Positions 46,413 through 59,546 of a stretch of 64,000 nucleotides of DNA are shown in pieces. The notes beneath the pieces are model-generated. The model did not search any database. It was not told where the DNA came from and saw only the letters and a program-made list of their open reading frames with translations. Source of the DNA: Arachis hypogaea (Eukaryota > Streptophyta > Magnoliopsida > Fabales > Fabaceae); the NCBI RefSeq assembly GCF_003086295.3, contig NC_092050.1, positions 155,936,699-156,000,698 on the forward strand. The letters run 5' to 3'. A program made the position numbers and the translations under genes. Position 1 is the first letter of the stretch. Every line of letters starts with the position of its first letter.

Positions 46413-47335
46413 GGGATAAATATTATTTTGGTCTAAGATTTAGGGTAAAAATCAAATTCGTCTCCAACATTATTTTGGATTTAAAATCGTCCACAACATT
46501 ATTTTTGATATTATAATCGTCTTTTTGACCTTTTACAGACAAAAATACCCTCCACCACCACCACATTTACTACCACCACCATCTCCCTTACTCCCACTAA
46601 ATACCAATAATCATATTCAAAAACACAATATTCAACACCAACAATAACACATTATTCAAATTCAAAAACAACAACAACAAATTCAACAACAAAATCAACA
46701 TATAACAACAGTGAAATAAAAAAATAACAGAAGCAAAAACAAGAGCAGAAGTAGACGTAGAAGCAGAATCAGAAGTAGAAGCAAAAGCCGAATTGGAAGC
46801 AGAAGCCGAAGCAAAATCGGCGAAGTGTAGCGACGAGGATGCGAAGTGGCAGCGAAGTCAGTAACAACAACACCACCACCACCATCACCTCCCCGACGAT
46901 GACGAGGAACACGAGGAGGGCGAGGGCCAGGCGCATTGTTGCGAGAGTGAGTCGTGGTGCTGGCGAGGGGGAGTTGCAGCGCTGCAAAAGCGAAAGCTGA
47001 ATCGCGGTGCTGTGAGGCTTCCTTCTCTCTGAGTTTCTACTTCTCTTTTTCTCTCTTCTGGAGATGTCTATGAGAAGAAGGGGTTGTGATGAACACCCGC
47101 TCATCTTTCCTTCTCCCTTTCTCCCTCCGGGGCATTCTTTCCTCTTTTTTTTTTTTTTTTTTGTAAATTTATATTTTTTATTAAGAATAATTTAGTAATA
47201 AAATTAAAAATCTTATTAAAAATTACGATTTTAATACCAAAAATAACGGTGGGGATGATTTTAAATCCGAAATAAAGTTGGGGATGAATTTAATTTTGAT
47301 CTTAAATCTTAGGAACCAAAACAGTATTTATCTCT
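46413..47335. mobile_element. Mutator-like non-autonomous element (923 bp)
   Basis: Terminal inverted repeats of about 110 bp (46413-46521 against 47224-47335). The left begins GGGATAAATATTATTTTGG; the right complement begins AGAGATAAATACTGTTTTGG. The perfect 9 bp duplication AATAAATTT is at 46404-46412 and 47336-47344. The middle (about 46730-47125) is clearly GC-richer, with an open minus-strand frame 46769-47104 of low complexity and no known domain. It could be captured host sequence, or just family filler. Confidence 0.85.
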
Positions 47336-50263
47336 AATAAATTTTATATTTTTTTTGTAAATTTAATGGAATTATTATTGTATTTTCTTCATTCTCCTAA
47401 TACTTATGTAAATAAAAATTCAAATATATATATTATTTTTCAAAAATATAAAAAGTTGAAAAAATAAAACACTCGTTATTTAAAAGTTATGAAGATAATT
47501 AAAAGATTAATATGATATTCTCAATTATTACTCGCACTTTAGTAATGCATTCAAAAAATAGTAGCACATCAATTAGAAAAATAAAATTTCCCTTCACCGA
47601 GTTCCGTATAGACATTCTTGCAATCACATTTAGACTTAGTACGATGAAATATCGCAATATCTAAGTTTAAGCAACAGAGGAATACAAGAATTAAATAAAT
47701 AAACAAATTTGATATATTCGGTACAAAGATAAACGCATTTAAATTTTATTTCATTTAAATATAATACATGTGCCATAATGGTACTATTCATTATTTTTGT
47801 CTGATTTGTTTGAGATAGAGTCTGCCTGCCCTATATATTAGCTACCACAAAAAGATGAAAATAAAAAAAATTCTATTTATGTCTGCGTAAATTCTCCATA
47901 TACACCCTGTTTGAGGTAAAACATGAATAAAATGTGCTAAAGATATGTAAAGGGAAAAAATGGGCTAAAACATGTGGTAAGAGGAAAAGTAGTACATAGA
48001 TGTAAGCATATATAGTTTACTAAATAGTTTAATTAGGTCATATTTGATTAGAGTAAGTGATGAGCTGTTAATATGCGTCTTTACCCATTTTAAGGTATTA
48101 GTCATAGTCAATTTGACATCTACTATTTTTGTGCTTTTTATTTTTTATTTTTTTATGAAGTATCTCTCAATATGTCATGTCAAAAATTAATTTGTTACGA
48201 ATTTAAATTTTATTTAAAAATTTATTATTGGCCAATAAATTACTACATACACAAGACATTATTTAAATCTTCCAATATTTATTTAAACAGACGAATTTAT
48301 TTTTTTGTGCTTACTACAATTATTTTATTGTCATTTTTATTTGAACTAATTAACCATATTTAGTTTTAGTGTAACAGATTAATTAAATATAATATCTCTC
48401 AAGCTAATTCATACAAGTTAACTCTCAATTCTAACTAGCCGTATTATACTTAAAAAATAACCTAATTAATTTCTTCTTTTTATAAAGTATATTTTAACAA
48501 AAATAATATAATCATATTAAAAATTAACCACCAAATTAAATGTTATTTTTATATATATATAATTTAAATTATTTTTTATATATATTTTATATTTTAATAT
48601 ATATTTTATATAGTTAATTTGCTAATTAACTTTTTTGTGTGAACATTTGACATGTTTGATATTTTAAAACTAATTCTTTGTCTGATTATTCTCTTACACA
48701 AAGTTGGATAAAAAAGAAAACTAATTTAATTTTAATATATTAATTTTAATTTTAATTTAATATTATTATATTATTCTATAACAGGTTATATTTTAGCGTC
48801 AAGAATATTGATGTGGTGTGTTTTGGTATCAGTATACATACAAACAAGCGATGTCAAGCCAAGAGTACTTCCATTTTCATATACTCGAAAAAATAGTAGA
48901 TAGAAGAATTTACAGTTAATTTAATTATGTCTTTCAAACCGCACACTGCTTTTATCGTTTCGAACCAAGTTTTATTTAGAATCAGTATGTAATTGAATTG
49001 ATTCAATTCTGATCTCTATCTTCTCAATTTATTTTATTTTAGAAAATTATTTTTTTATAGTTATATAAAAATTAACGTTTGATGAATAATTATACTAATC
49101 GTCAATCATTCTAATTTAATTGCCAATCATACATTTATATGATATTTATATTTATAACTTTGATATGCATGTGTATATTAATAACACATATATTATTAAA
49201 TATTCTCATAATTAATTTCATACGATTATATATAGTGTTTTTTATCATCTCTGAGTCTAAGTTTTAAAATTAAAATATTTTGTTTAATTTTTTAATTTGT
49301 TATTCTTTTTTTTACTATTTCATAGAAGAAGTATTCTTCATTTTTTATCGAAGTGAATTTTTTAAGGTAAAATTACAAATTTTTTATAATCTTTTATTAA
49401 TGCAATCATTCTCTTATTCTTTGATAATTTGATGATTATTCTTACTAATTTTTTTTTTATCTAATCTTAGCTTAATCATTAATTATCACATTGAGTTGTA
49501 TCATTTATTGATCTGAATTCTAATTACATGAAAATAAAAGTTCAAATGAAGGGATAGTGAATTCTATTTTATTGAAGGATAGTTAAATTTATTCAGATAT
49601 TATGACCAAGCTAATAAAATGTGGATAATAGTTAATTTTTTAAGAAAGAGCTCGATTTTTAATTGAACAATAGTATTTTGTTTTTTTGTTTTTTTCTTTT
49701 CTTTTATTCCTTAACTATTTTATATAATGATAATATATTTTTCTTCTTTTAATCGAAATTGATAATTTTAAAGGTATAAATAATAATTTTGCTATTTTTT
49801 TATGAATTCAACCTTATTTTTTAATTATATAATGGGTGTTCTTACTCAATTTTTTTTGTCCTTGCAATTGAAATTATCCTTTACACAACTATTTACAATG
49901 CATTGCATTCATAATGTTCCAATCTCGAATTGTTTTCGTGATTTCGTCAATCCAAATGCTAATTACATTTGAATTTGAGAATAAGTTACGTCTATTTAAG
50001 TTGAATATATAATATTTAATTTTTTTTTAATTTTTAATTTTATTTTTTATCATTTATGATTTTGTTAATCCAATTCAAATATATCCAAGTAATTAAGTTA
50101 AAAAGTATTAGTAATATGATAATATGGGATTTTTTAAATAAATAATTTAAATATTTTATTTATGAATGTAGATCATTTGTAGGGTATTTATCGATTTGTA
50201 TTATTTTACTTATTTCGTTTACAGTAATCGAGATAAGTCATGTTTGTCATTGCACGTATCACG
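47336..50263. other. Gene-free intergenic stretch
   Basis: Very AT-rich. No supported gene, RNA or element end. Confidence 0.6.
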
Positions 50264-50461
50264 TGTGAGGTCGATGTAGGGAGTTCTCGACCACCAGGGA
50301 GATTTCTGGGAGGAATTAAGTAAGATAACATAAGATGAGAAGACACCACATCAAACTCAAAATCTTAAGGTAGTAAGTTCATCTTATGAATTCCTCACTC
50401 TTCTTTGCTTTCTTTGATGTGGGACTAACTTCATACACTCCTCACACTTGCAACATTAACA
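50264..50461 (-). repeat. TRIM LTR (3' LTR in element orientation)
   Basis: Shares TCTCGACCACCAG and ACTTCATACACTCCTCACAC with the other copy. It has lost about 10 bases near its centre and a few at its end. Confidence 0.85.
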
Positions 50462-50475
50462 ATCTACCCCTCAAG
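50462..50475 (-). other. TRIM polypurine tract
   Basis: CTTGAGGGGTAGAT on the minus strand, directly before the LTR. Confidence 0.75.
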
Positions 50476-50651
50476 TGTGAGCCTCCACATCAAGCATCAA
50501 CTCCTCTCTGAGTTCTCCACCACATATGAGTATTCGTCCATCACACTGCCGTAAAACACCGCGGGACACACCGCCCGGACCACCTTTGCCGGGAGGACTT
50601 TCGATACTTCATCTTGAATACCCCTTAAGACCACCAGACCGATTAACCATC

Positions 50652-50664
50652 GGTTCTGATACCA
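50652..50664 (-). other. TRIM primer-binding site
   Basis: TGGTATCAGAACC on the minus strand, near-match to the initiator-methionine tRNA site. Confidence 0.85.
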
Positions 50665-50666
50665 CT

Positions 50667-50875
50667 TGTTGGGTCGCTGTGGGGAGCTCTCGACCACCAG
50701 GAGGATTTTTGGGAGGAATCAAATGAGATAACAAAAGATGCGAAAACACCACATCTAAATCAAAACTTTAAGGTAGTAAGTTCATGGGTCTCTTATCTTA
50801 TGAATTCTTCACTCTTCCTTACTTTCTTTGATGTAGGACTAACTTCATACACTCCTCACACTTGCAACATTAACA
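50667..50875 (-). repeat. TRIM LTR (5' LTR in element orientation)
   Basis: Ends CCCAACA on the minus strand, two bases before the primer site. Confidence 0.85.
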
Positions 50876-51082
50876 ACATGGAATAGAGCAATCAACATGT
50901 ACAGTCAACATCAATTCGTTAAAAGTATAAATGAGATATTAATGAAGTTAACTCGTTTGTACTATAAACAATATAAAGTACGATACATTTCAAGCAGCTA
51001 TAAAAGGATCTGCAACCATTGGTATTCTCTACAAATATTTCACTTATTCTTCTCCTCCATTTCTTTAATAAATTTAGTCAAA

Positions 51083-51316
51083 ATGGCAAGTGTTAGTGAA
51101 TATGTTATTGTAAGTATGTATCCCAATTGTCATATGAGAAACAGTGATACTGAAGTTATATTTGATGGAAAATGGTTCCTTCCTCTGTGCCCCCTGCTAT
51201 TGAGTATGAGGAGGCCTGACACTGAGGAGCTCCTCTACCCACTCTCAGGTCAGGTGCTGGTACCATATCTAGAAGTCACGCAATCACCCATCTACTATTT
51301 CTCCGTGCGTGCGTAA
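51083..51316 (+). pseudogene. Possible N-terminal fragment of a Mutator-like transposase
   Basis: ATG at 51083 opens a 77-codon frame beginning MASVSEYVIVSMYPNCHMRN. I recall similar openings in legume MULE-derived proteins. The remainder has no recognisable domain, and the frame ends just before a gypsy-type LTR. It is preceded by a plausible leader (TATAAAAGG at about 50999-51007). A truncated transposase gene is the best guess; a chance frame is possible. Confidence 0.35.
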
Positions 51317-51434
51317 CCCAAGGTGGTATGCAACATTCTATATGGTGTTGGTGCACTCACCCATAAGGCAGGTGGAAAGTGTGAGTCTCTAGACACCAAC
51401 ACTCCACAAATGCAGTAATCAGGGGATTGCGAAA

Positions 51435-53706
51435 TGTAACAACCTAACTTTCAGCACGTCATGAACGTACCAAAAGTGAGGCGCTACTGACCTGTTTTTC
51501 GTATTTACTATTTAATACTGAGTCTTTAGTTCGATTTCGCGTCTCAATTTTTAAGAAAAAACAAAAAAGTTTTGTTTCTATTAATTAAAATCATATATCA
51601 AAGATCTCCAAGCAATACTAGTCACATAGTTAGTACGAATAATAAATATCATACAGAAGAATTCAAATGAAACTTAGATACAACTCTTATCCCTCTCTAT
51701 AAAATAAAATCTCAACTAACAAAGCGAGGGAATTCTAGAAAAGCGACTCAACAAATAAACTTAACTCAAATAAGACTAATAATCACCCGCAACTTCAAAC
51801 TGGGTCTTCGAACTTGTGTCACTGAAAGGGTGGAAGATTTTGGGTGAGGACAAACCACGCGTTCTCAGTAAGGAATGGGAATGCTGTAAGAGTAATGAAA
51901 TAAAATACAAATAATTAACTTTACTCAATAAAACTATATTTTTATCAAACCTTTTGAAAATACTTTTTACTATTACTTTATATAATTAATTACCTTCTTT
52001 AAATTTCCTAACTTAAGACAAATCTCAATCACAACCTCAGTTCTCAGTCACCTCAATACACAAACTAATAGCACAGGAAATAGATCAACACATAAACAAA
52101 TAACAATAAGACAAACACCACAATCACAGAGAGACAAGATAAGCAAACACAATCAAATGCAAATGTGCAAACAATGGTGATGCATGTCTAGTCTTATCGC
52201 AGGTAATGAGTTCATTTGTCAGTTTCGACCTGCACTCGACGCAATCCGACTCACAAGTCAAATAAGGCATTCTAGCGGCATAACCTCTGCAAGTTTCTAC
52301 TTCTTGCAGGCGCTGATTCTCCAGCTGAAGCATGTGCCACTTTCTCCTGGAAGCCATTCCATACATACGGGCATCCCCACACAATCATTCACACATAAAG
52401 CACACGGCCTCTAGTGAGCGTTACGTATCGCCATCCTCACTGAGCCATCTCTATTGTGTCAAGTGAGCATTACGTATCGCCGTCCTCACTAGACACTTGG
52501 CACTAAGGCTCAACAACACTCAGTATCTTTTCAGTCACTACTCTCTACTCTTCTATGGCAGAGGTTCCTTTACTTAATAAACCGGATTCAAGTTATTTTT
52601 ATTTAAAACCAACACCTCTCTTTATAACCTTTCCAAACCTCTGAAACCACTTTACTTACAACAAGTTCTTCTTTCATACAAAAACCAGTTCTTTCTTAAC
52701 CATGATTTTTTCAACCCAACTTCAAAATCATTTCAGATTTAAACCTCTTTAAAAGAATCATTTATTAAATAAATCTCACGGCAGGGTCTTGAGACTTTAG
52801 GGAGGACGACAATCAAACTCAAAACATAAAGTCTTTCTTAATAAATCAAACCCAAACATAAATCTTTTTTTTAATAAATCAAAAGCCAAATAATACAATT
52901 TCTCAAGTCCAACCTTTTTCTAAATATTTCAAATAAAGTCTTAAGTTTCATAATAAAATTTTGACAGCATCTCCCCTAAAATTCGAACTTTACCACTCTT
53001 TTCGGGTCCCAACCGAACCATTCTCAACCTCTTTTCAAACATTTCCAAAATCAGAAATCATTTTCAAATTTTAGTTCAATACCAACAAATCAAACCGACT
53101 TTCCAACTCAAAAATAAGAATTCTCAACATTCCTAAACAATCAAGAAATCAAATACATATTCATCACATTCAGTCACAAATGCAATTCAAACTTATCGTT
53201 CGGTCATTCCAAACAATCATAAATTATTTACAAATATCCACTAGACTTTCATGGCATTTATAAATTAAAACAGTTAATTTCAACATGAAGTCCCCTACCT
53301 TCGTACGAAATCAGAATCAACAAAAATTTTGGAGAAGTTTTCTGACAGAACTGCTAAAGAAAAAAACGTCAGAAGTCATATGTGCCTCTTCGAATTTCAA
53401 TTAGCCGAATTCAAGGAAAAGATGAGCTACATCATCGTTAACTTGTACCGAACAAAAATAACGCGAACGCATAAAGAAGGAGGATACGAACACTTTTTCG
53501 GATTATATTTTTTATTGGAGTTATGAATCACAAAAAAAATTATTGGACGCCGAAGGTTTGTGGCTTCTATGGAATCTCTCTTCTCTCATTCACTGTTTTC
53601 TTTCTTTTCTCACCTCTATTGAACATTTGCATGACTGTTTTGATTATTAGTGATGATGAATTATTAGTTAAATGACACATGAGGGGGACTTATTATTATT
53701 ATTATA

Positions 53707-53762
<56 letters not shown>

Positions 53763-53990
53763 TCTTTCCATAAACTAAAAGTCTTTAAGGGAACGAAAGA
53801 ACAAAAATGAAATTTGGCTTACTATGACTTATTTTATATTTAAAATAAAAAGATAAAAATTATAATAAATAATTCTTTCACATTTCATAATTTAGTTGGA
53901 TTCAAAATAATTAGCTTTAAAAATCAAACATTTAAAAATATTATCCAACAACATTATAACAAATATTCAATAAAATAAATTATCTAGGAT
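51435..53990 (+). mobile_element. Truncated gypsy-type LTR fragment
   Basis: Begins TGTAACAACCTAACTTTCAG after GATTGCGAAA, like the TGTAACATCCC start of the solo LTR at 8188. No matching GTTACA end was found, so the right border is arbitrary. Duplicated CACTGAGCC/GCGTTACGTATCGCC-type segments occur near 52417-52490. Frames at 52124-52414 on both strands are not supported as genes. A (TTA)n run lies inside. Confidence 0.5.
53690..53760. repeat. (TTA)n microsatellite
   Basis: About 70 bases of TTA units with one ATAATTA interruption. Confidence 0.95.
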
Positions 53991-54492
53991 ATTCAAAATT
54001 AAAATTAAAAATTAAAAATTTGAATTGAAGAAATAAAAATATATAATAAACATTTACTAAATAAATTAAATTAACGAATAAATTAATAAATTTAATTAAT
54101 TAATTAACATTTACTAAATAAATATTTTACCACCTAACAAATACTAATAATATCCCTACCAATCTATTTTAGTTACTAAAACAACATCCATTATAGTCGT
54201 ATATAACAGATTCTAAATTTATAAAAGTACGCTAACTATAACTATATGCTTATTTAACTAAAACAAGAAAATAATAATACTAACCTAGAAGTAGATTGCT
54301 CCAGCGATATACCACGTCACATTTAGGTGGTTGATGTCATCTTGTGCATTTGCACCCGCCATAATGCCTGAGTACGTCAATATATAATATCGACAAAAAT
54401 GTCCAGAGAAAGGAAGCAAAAAAATGAGAGAAAGCAAGTGACAACTGTCACGTTGTAAACGACTTTTTTATACAGGTACAGATCTTACTTCT

Positions 54493-54662
54493 CTCGTTTA
54501 CAGTATAAACGATTTGAGATTGTCCATATCGATCTCGTTCACACTGTAAATGAGATAAATTCCGTTTCACAATACGTATGCAAACGTGATACATATAACA
54601 ACAAACGTGACTTAGTGTAAACAAGATATGATCAATCTCAAATCGTTTACATGGTAAACGAG
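54493..54662. repeat. Inverted repeat with 30 bp arms
   Basis: CTCGTTTACAGTATAAACGA at 54493 continues to TTGAGATTG at 54522. Its near-complement CAATCTCAAATCG...GTAAACGAG is at 54633-54662. GTTTACA and TAAACGAG motifs recur between the arms. Probably the folded remains of a small DNA transposon. Confidence 0.65.
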
Positions 54663-54947
54663 ATAAATAAAAAAAACAAATCAATAAATACTCTATAAAT
54701 TACCTATATTTGTAAATAAAATATTCAAATTATTTATTTAAAAAATATGATAATATGCCATATAATAATTTTAATATATTTTCAAGCTATCAATACATAA
54801 AAAATAAATTTTTAAAATAATAATAGTATATATTTATAATAATACTAAATGTATATTAAAAAAATACTTAAAATACATATTTTACAAAATACTTTACATA
54901 TATTAACATATTATATAATATTAATGACAAATATCATGAAAAAACCA

Positions 54948-56760
54948 TGGATATTAATACATAATTATGAAAAAATAATATTTATATTTATTAAATTTAA
55001 AATATGTATATTAATATTTTAAATTATTTAATGATAGTAATGTATGTGATTATATTATTAGAATAAAGATAATACTCTATTTTATTTTAAATTATACTGA
55101 ACATAAATTATTAAAATTATACATAATATTAAATAAAAAATTAAATTATTATATTATTATCATTAATTATGAGTTTTTTTATAATTTTAAAATCATTATA
55201 ATTAAATGTATTGATTCTGACTGAAGAATAAATATATTAGTTTATTAAATAAAATTTTAATTTTAAAAATAAAATAATATTTTAAATTTTTTCTTTGTTC
55301 GAAATTCATAGTTTGTTTTAGATAATTTGATATTTTATTTTCTAATGTATTGAGTATGATTTTATTTTGATGTTCTTTATTTTTATATCATTGATTAATA
55401 ATTTTTTTAATCTTAAAAGCATTATACTAATGGAAAGAGGATGTATATTAATATATGATTACGAGAAATAAAATATTTATATATTATTAAAGTTAAAATA
55501 TGTGCATTAATATTTTAAATTAATTAATAGTAGAGATATATATAATTATATTATTATGAGAAAGATAATATTCTAATTTATTACTAATTACACTAAACAT
55601 AAATTATATAAATTATATACTACAATTATACATAATTATTTGTTTTTAAATTAGAAAATAAAATTATTATTATATCATTAATCAATAATTTATTTTCTAA
55701 TCGTAAAAGCATGATAATTAAATGTATAACCTCGAATTAAGGAATAAATATATTAATCTTTTAAACAGAATTTTTAAATTAAATTTTGATAATAAAATAA
55801 TATTTTTTGTTTTTCTGTTGAAAATCTTGTAATTAATTTGTTTTACACAACATTTTGAGATTTTGTTTTCTGGTATATTAGGTATGATTTTATTTTAATG
55901 TTCTTTATTTTTTTTTTCTATTTACGCATGGACGTTCTAGGAATGGATAGCTATTAAGAAAAAAGAAATATTTTAAATTATATTAAATATTTTTAAAATA
56001 TATTTTATAAAAATATAAATAGAATAACTTATCACAAATGACTATAATTAAAAAATATAGGATAAAATAATCATTAAATATAACACATATTAATTAAATT
56101 ATTAGACTTAATTAGTGTAAATAGAAGCATAATTAATATATAATTTTGAGATTCCTAATATCCTAATTTAATACCAATTAAACTGATCATTAGATTTATT
56201 ATTGTACTAAATACATGAGAAAAAAAAATCAGATATCGACAGTATTTTCACAAATTATGACACTTTTAAATTATTAATATCTAATAATTATACTCCTTAA
56301 AATATTAATAATTGAAACTTAATCAATTGGAACCTAATAATTGGAATTATAATCTGCTAATAAAATTTTTCTGTTTAAATTTTTTAGAATAAAAAAATAT
56401 TTTAAATAATACTAAATATAAATAAATATAATATAAATTTATTATATAATAAAATAGAAAAAACGTGTATTTTAATATATTAGTATATATACAAATGGTA
56501 AGAATTATATATTATATATTAAAATTTTGATGCGTGCATGAATGTTTTAAATTAATTAATAAAAGAAAAATATATTTTTATATTATTAAAAAAATATTTT
56601 AATTTATTACTAATTATATACATTATATGTTATTTATATAAATTATACTACTACAATTATATATAATTTTTTTTAAATTAGAGAACTAAATTATTATATC
56701 ATTAATTAACTATTAAATTAATAATTAAATTATTATATAATAATTATCATGACTATTAGG
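54948..56760. repeat. Degenerate AT-rich repeat, units of about 490 bp
   Basis: Unit 1 starts at about 54948 (GGATATTAATACATAATTA) and unit 2 at about 55438 (GGATGTATATTAATATATGA). They align over their whole length, including GTATGATTTTATTTTGATGTTC near 55350 and GTATGATTTTATTTTAATGTTC near 55880. A partial, more diverged third unit lies at about 56500-56760. No coding sequence. Confidence 0.6.
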
Positions 56761-57119
56761 TTATGTTCTAACATTCAGTTTAATATATTGTTAAATAAAA
56801 TATTATCTAAAGTTTTTGTATTTATTTTTTTTTTCCATAAATATGATCTTATTGAAAATATTAAGATAATGTTCGAACATAAAGTTTAAAAATTTAAAAT
56901 TAGAATACTTTGATTGTGGAGTGTACAACAATTTGAAACGCAGACATAAAAATCCAATCAAAATAGTTCTAAATGATGAAGAAATAATTGTAATTTATAT
57001 ATCAATAATAAATTAATTATATATTTCATACAATTCTTAATTAATTCTTTGTTTTGGTATTATTTTATAAGGGTGTCTTATATAGTGCACAAATAAAAAT
57101 TTAAATATATCTCTATTTG

Positions 57120-57121
<2 letters not shown>

Positions 57122-57165
<44 letters not shown>
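57122..57165. repeat. (AT)n microsatellite
   Basis: 22 AT units. Confidence 0.95.
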
Positions 57166-57168
<3 letters not shown>

Positions 57169-58949
57169 GAAAGAGATTATGATATATGATATAATCAACC
57201 TTGGCGTTAGTCAAAATAAGATTAATTTTAAACCAATCAACCATCAATATAGATTTTACTTAAAGAAATTAAAAATACAATTTTATACTCACTTGAAGAC
57301 TCTTCAATCCCGACAAATTCTTTTTTGCTTTGAACTAAACGAACAAAATATTCTAAGAGAAAAAAGACGACTCATACTTGATAGGTAAAAATTATATCAT
57401 TTATATTTAAATTAGTTAGTTTAAATATATTTTGATAAAGTTTTTAAAAATAAAATTTTATACTTGTAATTTATAAATACAATAAGACTTTTAACTAGAA
57501 AAGAAAATTTAAAAATTTATAATAAATTTAATAATAAAGTATTTTTATTGTGCTAGAATTTAATGAGTTGTGACGAATTAAAATATTTATAAAAATATTT
57601 TTAAGTTTAATGTAAGAAATTATTTTAAATTTATTTTAATATGTTAATTATAAAGATAGATCTAAGTTGAGATTCACATTTTATAAGAATTTTATGAAAT
57701 AATTTATTAAGTATATGTATAATCATATAAATAAAAAATATATTAAATAAATTAAATATGTTCATAATTTTTTTAAAATATATTTTAAACATAAATATAA
57801 AAAAATAAATATTTTATGTGTATCGCAAAGATATATACACTAATTTTGTTTGTATAATTAGTTATTTAAGGGTGATGCTAAATTTTATTAATTGCTTTTA
57901 TAATAATTAAATTCAAATACAAAATTTATAAGCTCATTTACACCTTTATTTATATATTACATGCATGCAATAATGATCAATAGATTTATTGATAAAGAAA
58001 AGAAAGAAAAAGTGTCACTAGAATAATAATGATTCGGATTGGCATTGAAAAGAATATAAAGATGGCAGATAGACTCATGCATAAAATGACAGTTAAAGAT
58101 TAATGGAAAGATTTGGCGTTGAATATGAAGACAAAATCTGGAAATATTATTATATTTGAAAACAAAGGAAATTAGAAAGAGAACTTGTGTGCTATGGATA
58201 CACCGCTTAACCGCCATATATTAACTTCAAAATTTTTTGGTTTAATTATTGCCTGGGAGATGTTAAAATAATATTTTTTTTCTATTTATAAAATATATAT
58301 TTTTTCTTTTATAACTTTTAAAAAATTTCTTTTTTTTAATTTTTATGTTAATTAATATTAATTTTACCTATTTTTTTTTTAAAAAATTACTTTTTATAAA
58401 AATACTCTTTAATAAAAAAATTATTTTTTATCAATAAATTTTACTTACAAAAATACTATTTAATAAATTATTTTAATAAGCAAAAAAATTATTAACAAAA
58501 ATTTTGGTAAAATTATAATTTAATAATCAAAAAATTATTAAAGAGTATCTTAAAAAATAATTTAATTATTAAAATTTTAAAAAAATATTTTAGTAAAAAT
58601 ATAATTTAATCAATAAAAAAATAATTTATAAAAAAATATTTTGGTAAACAAAATTTAATGACAAAAAAATAAAATTTTTGCTAAAGAATATTTATGCAAA
58701 AAAATAAATTTTTTTTTGAAAAATGGATAAAGTTAATATTAGTTAACACAAAAAATTTAAAATAGATTAAAAAGGAGATTTTTTTAAAGTTATAAAAGAA
58801 GGAAATGTACATTTTATAAATAGAGGAGAGAGAAGTGTCATTTTAGTATCTCGCAGGGGAGGGAAGTGAAATTTTGTCTTAATTATTGTATTGATTTTTA
58901 TAATTTTATTAAATTTATATTAAATTTTTATTTTTTAATTAAATTTTAC
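57166..58949. other. Gene-free AT-rich stretch
   Basis: No supported gene. Frames 57179-57388 and 57957-58217 lack recognisable features. Around 58260-58870 A/T runs and short repeats dominate. Confidence 0.55.
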
Positions 58950-59348
58950 AAACGGGGAATCTTCTCGGTCATTGCGGTAATTCCGATTTTTGAGAGCGGA
59001 TTCTAGCCTTAAGAGCTTTTCTTCTAGCTCCTTTCGTCGCTCTATCTCATTCTTCAAGTTTCTCTCCGCCTCTCGCTGTCGTTCTAACTCTTGTTCTAGT
59101 TGCTCCAAACGCCCTTGGTGGCCGTGGAATAGTCCCATGAAGTCGGTTGCATGGGTTTGTCCTTCTTTTCCGGACTCGCGCCCATCAGAAAAGTTTGCTT
59201 TTGGGTCTTTCAATCCAGAAGTACCCTCTCTATTCTGATCGGCGCCACCTTAGTGGGTGGCCACGTTCGCCTCATTGTTTCCAACGTCTAGATTTTCTTG
59301 CTCAGAATCGGACGCCGTATGACCATCTTCTGGTGAATTGCCCGCCAT
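58950..59348 (-). pseudogene. N-terminal Gag fragment of a Tat/Ogre-type gypsy element
   Basis: ATG at 59346-59348 begins MAGNSPEDGHTASDSEQ. A TAA at 59250-59252 interrupts the frame after 32 codons, and the frame then continues to 58950, through a strongly charged coiled-coil (LEQELERQREAERN...KELEEKLLRLE). At 58950 the gag-like sequence stops abruptly and AT-rich DNA starts, so most of gag is deleted. It reads away from the LTR at 59428-60394. Confidence 0.78.
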
Positions 59349-59535
59349 TACTGGTTGATCCAATCGTCTGAGGAGGGAAGCTTCCGAGCAGGTTTGCGTT
59401 TGGGGGCTTCCATCCGACTTGTATGCGTGAGAAAATGGGGGGTGGTACTTGCAAAGACACTCCGATGTCTAAGTCAGCAAGGGTGTAAGCAGGTTTAGAG
59501 ATTATTGGGACTTAGAGATACCTGAGGGGTGTCAA

Positions 59536-59546
59536 TGTATTTATAG
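59536..59546 (-). promoter_or_regulatory. TATA box reading towards gag
   Basis: CTATAAATACA on the minus strand, about 190 bases before the gag ATG and near the tentative 3' end of the LTR. Confidence 0.6.

Larger units (their letters stand above)
50264..50875 (-). mobile_element. TRIM (terminal-repeat retrotransposon in miniature), 612 bp
   Basis: Two direct repeats, 50264-50461 (198 bp) and 50667-50875 (209 bp), flank only 205 bp of internal DNA. Read on the minus strand, each LTR starts TGTTAATGTTGCAAGTG. A polypurine tract CTTGAGGGGTAGAT abuts one LTR and an initiator-Met primer site TGGTATCAGAACC lies 2 bases from the other. No gag or pol is present, so it would depend on a partner element. 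Flanking 5-mers TCACG and ACATG match at 3 of 5. Confidence 0.88.

Noticed and set aside
46769..47104. 111-residue minus-strand frame as a secreted or membrane protein
   Set aside because: Lies inside a Mutator-like element with exact 9 bp duplication, is low in complexity and has no domain. Kept only as possible captured DNA.
52124..52414. Frames on both strands near 52.1-52.4 kb
   Set aside because: Within a gypsy-type LTR; mutually antisense and with no domain.
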